The position numbers and the translations under genes are program-made. A stretch of 31,268 bases of DNA from an uncultured Oscillospiraceae bacterium (GTDB lineage Bacteria; Bacillota; Clostridia; Oscillospirales; Acutalibacteraceae). The DNA is taken from contig CABUAS010000012.1 of the NCBI GenBank assembly GCA_902489595.1, forward strand, positions 1-31,268, written 5' to 3'. The notes below the pieces were generated by a model. That model searched no databases, was not told where the DNA came from, and saw only the letters and a list, made by a program, of their open reading frames with translations. Shown one piece after another: positions 29,746 to 31,268 of this stretch (position 1 is its first letter; every line of letters starts with the position of its first letter).

Positions 29746-30594
29746 TTACAACAATCTCGCCAAATCCGCAAAATTCTGAAGCGAAAAACTTTCGGGGCGT
29801 GCTTTTTCGTCAATGCCGAGTGACTGCAAAGCCTCTGCTACCTGTGCTTTCGGAATTCCGAGGCCGTTTGAAAGGCAGTTGAGTGCTGTTTTTCGCCTTT
29901 GTGCAAATGCCGCACGTATGACAGACATAAAATGTTTTTCATCTGCCACATTAACAGCCTTTTCCTTTCTCGGTGTTATCCGCATTACAACGCTGTCAAC
30001 CTTCGGGCTGGGCATAAAGCTGTCTTTTTTTACCTCAAACAGGATTTCGGATTCGGCATAATAGTTTGCCGTAACAGTGATTGCTCCGCTTTCTCTTGAA
30101 CCTACGGGTGCGCAGAAACGCTCGCCTGCCTCCTTTTGCACCATAACAACGATTTCATCAATATCAAGACCGCCCTGAAGCAAAAGCATTAATACGGGTG
30201 ATGTTATATAATAAGGCAGATTTGCACATACTTTTACTTGGTTCATATCTGCAAAATGTTCTTTTATAAGATTATCTATATTTATTTTCATTATATCTCC
30301 CTCAATCAGAGTGAGATTATCACAGTCTGCAAGTGTTTCGCCGAGCACGGGGAACAGACGGCTGTCCAGCTCAACCGTAACTACTTTGCCTGCAACCCTG
30401 CAAAGCTCTTTTGTAAGAACGCCAACGCCTGCACCGATTTCAATAACGCCCGTTTTGTCGTCTGCACAAAGCGAATCTGCCATGGCAGGGCAAACCTCGG
30501 GGTTAATCAGAAAGTTCTGACCGAGTGCTTTTGAAAAAGAAAAGCCGTGCTTTGCAAGTATTCTGTTTACAGTGCCGTAATCACATAAATTCAT
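29746..30594 (-). CDS. rsmA: 16S rRNA (adenine(1518)-N6/adenine(1519)-N6)-dimethyltransferase
   Basis: RsmA (KsgA) dimethylates two adjacent adenines in helix 45 of 16S rRNA late in 30S assembly. The 282-residue protein has the family start KALGQNFLINPEV, SAM-binding motif I IEIGAGVGVLTKEL (52-64), catalytic NLPYYITSP (125-133) and a C-terminal helical domain with FAQRRKTALNCLS. Length is normal. The promoter (30641-30669) is back to back with that of the marR-type gene. An AGGGGATTAAGG stretch precedes the ATG. Confidence 0.96.
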   Translation of the reverse strand: MNLCDYGTVNRILAKHGFSFSKALGQNFLINPEVCPAMADSLCADDKTGVIEIGAGVGVLTKELCRVAGKVVTVELDSRLFPVLGETLADCDNLTLIEGDIMKINIDNLIKEHFADMNQVKVCANLPYYITSPVLMLLLQGGLDIDEIVVMVQKEAGERFCAPVGSRESGAITVTANYYAESEILFEVKKDSFMPSPKVDSVVMRITPRKEKAVNVADEKHFMSVIRAAFAQRRKTALNCLSNGLGIPKAQVAEALQSLGIDEKARPESFSLQNFADLARLL

Positions 30595-30640
30595 AGCCTT
30601 AATCCCCTGATTTTATTTCGCATTCCGCCGACAAGAGAGT

Positions 30641-30669
30641 ATTTTAACACATTCATTTTTTGTTTACAA
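30641..30669 (-). promoter_or_regulatory. rsmA promoter
   Basis: On the minus strand TTGTAA (30669-30664) is followed after 17 bp by TAAAAT (30646-30641). Confidence 0.65.
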
Positions 30670-30677
30670 TAAAAATC

Positions 30678-30736
30678 TTGACTTTTTGGAAGTTTATGCT
30701 AAAATAATCTTTAGCCGCCTAACGTTAGTCGGCTAA
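30678..30736 (+). promoter_or_regulatory. Promoter and operator of the MarR-family gene
   Basis: TTGACT (30678-30683), a 16-bp spacer and TAAAAT (30700-30705) with an upstream TGC form the promoter. Just downstream TTAGCCGCCTAA (30711-30722) and TTAGTCGGCTAA (30725-30736) are two TTAG-N4-CTAA sites. Together they make a 26-bp palindrome with one mismatched pair. This is a convincing autoregulatory site. Confidence 0.75.
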
Positions 30737-30762
30737 AATGCTGAAAAATAAGGAAAATCAAT

Positions 30763-31206
30763 ATGTCTGATGATAAACACTGTGCTCCGCCTACCGATAT
30801 GGCAGGACCGAGAATAATGCATCTGTCTAAAATACTCAGAAGAATTTTTAATGAAAGCCTTGCCGAACAGGGTCTTTTTTCAGGTCAGCAGGATATTCTG
30901 TTTGCCGTTATAAAAAAAGAGGGTATCACGCTCGGTGAGCTTGCAAAAAAACTCGGAATTTCGCCTGCAACGGCAAGCGTTTCCGTAAAAAGAATGGAAA
31001 AAGCAGGATTTATAATAAAAAAAGAGGATAAGGATAATGCCCGCATTATAAGGCTTTATCCTACCGAAAAGGCGAAATCCGCTCCCGAAAAAACACGTGA
31101 GAAGATGGACGGTCTTGAGTCTGTTATTAAAAAGGGGATGACCGATGATGAGCAGGCGCAGCTGTCTTATCTTCTTGAGAAAGCAATTCGGAATTTTGAG
31201 GATTAA
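30763..31206 (+). CDS. MarR-family transcriptional regulator
   Basis: The 147-residue protein has the MarR winged helix: GITLGELAKKLGISPATASVSVKRMEKAGFI (about residues 51-81), then the wing KKEDKDNARIIRLYPTEKA, and a long C-terminal dimerisation helix. The N-terminus (residues 1-14) has a Cys/Pro-rich start. The palindromic operator overlaps its transcription start, indicating self-repression. AAGGA precedes the ATG by eight bases. Any regulated transporter would be downstream, beyond the window, unless it also controls the divergent rsmA. Confidence 0.92.
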   Translation: MSDDKHCAPPTDMAGPRIMHLSKILRRIFNESLAEQGLFSGQQDILFAVIKKEGITLGELAKKLGISPATASVSVKRMEKAGFIIKKEDKDNARIIRLYPTEKAKSAPEKTREKMDGLESVIKKGMTDDEQAQLSYLLEKAIRNFED

Positions 31207-31227
31207 ATTAGTTGTATTGATATTATT

Positions 31228-31253
31228 GTAGGGCGGGGTGCCCTCACCCCGCC
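31228..31253 (+). repeat. Type A GTAG hairpin without insert
   Basis: GTAG (31228-31231) heads GGCGGGGTG-CCCT-CACCCCGCC, a nine-pair stem. It is the unoccupied counterpart of 12765-12851, and may end the MarR-gene transcript although no T-run follows. Confidence 0.75.
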
Positions 31254-31268
31254 GAAACAAAATGCAAT

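Noticed and set aside
1..31268. tRNA, rRNA and insertion-sequence genes
   Set aside because: No cloverleaf with a GTTC-type T arm, no rRNA-like segment and no transposase motifs were seen by eye. A covariance-model scan would be needed to exclude small RNAs fully.

Overview
The window looks like chromosomal DNA of a spore-forming, low-to-moderate-GC Firmicute of class Clostridia, most likely a gut Oscillospiraceae/Ruminococcus-type bacterium. The reasons are spoIIE, zapA, Maf, RsmA, CTP synthase and GlmS of Firmicute type, AGGAGG-type ribosome binding sites, sigma-A promoters with 16-18 bp spacers, and many short GC-rich palindromic repeats between AT-rich genes. No rRNA, tRNA, CRISPR array, transposase or integrase gene was seen.

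Layout. 1-700: a RelB/RelE-type toxin-antitoxin pair (minus) with a promoter/operator. 720-1280: gene-poor, with one possible 37-residue Cys/His ORF. 1286-4212: operon zapA, U32 peptidase (RlhA-like), maf. 4360-6622: PHP phosphoesterase, then an intracellular GH27 alpha-galactosidase. 6697-8304 (minus): a YbiT/YkpA-type ABC-F protein preceded by an unusual, highly structured leader of about 280 nt (8317-8595). 8711-10976 (minus): an unrecognised membrane protein and a COG0523 metal-chaperone GTPase with a long His-rich insert. 11171-14641: a DUF1846 protein and pyrG. 14735-17102: a divergent AGCS amino acid:cation symporter and LysR regulator sharing one control region. 17354-19155: an AT-richer island with a secreted cell-wall-binding/C39-like cysteine peptidase split by a frameshift, and a type I membrane protein. 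19249-20928 (minus): an acyl-CoA synthetase-like ANL enzyme. 21129-24044: a YjdF/DUF2238-like membrane protein and spoIIE. 24309-27431: glmS and a lipoprotein tyrosine phosphatase. 27555-30594 (minus): a GNAT-like protein, a MATE exporter and rsmA. 30763-31206: a MarR regulator with a strong operator.

Most genes are conserved core functions: division, rRNA modification, nucleotide and amino-sugar synthesis, and sporulation. The unexplained material is between genes. Three or more families of small hairpin elements recur. (A) Hairpins headed by GTAG and having arms of varied sequence, which recalls REP elements. (B) A 62-63 bp two-hairpin module that sits inside A elements; the window contains both an occupied and an unoccupied copy of each of two A types. 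(D and E) AATCCCC... and GCCTCCC...GGGATT elements whose stems differ by paired, compensatory changes. With the ABC-F leader RNA candidate, these are the best leads for something undescribed. All product names rest on reading motifs by eye; no database search was possible.
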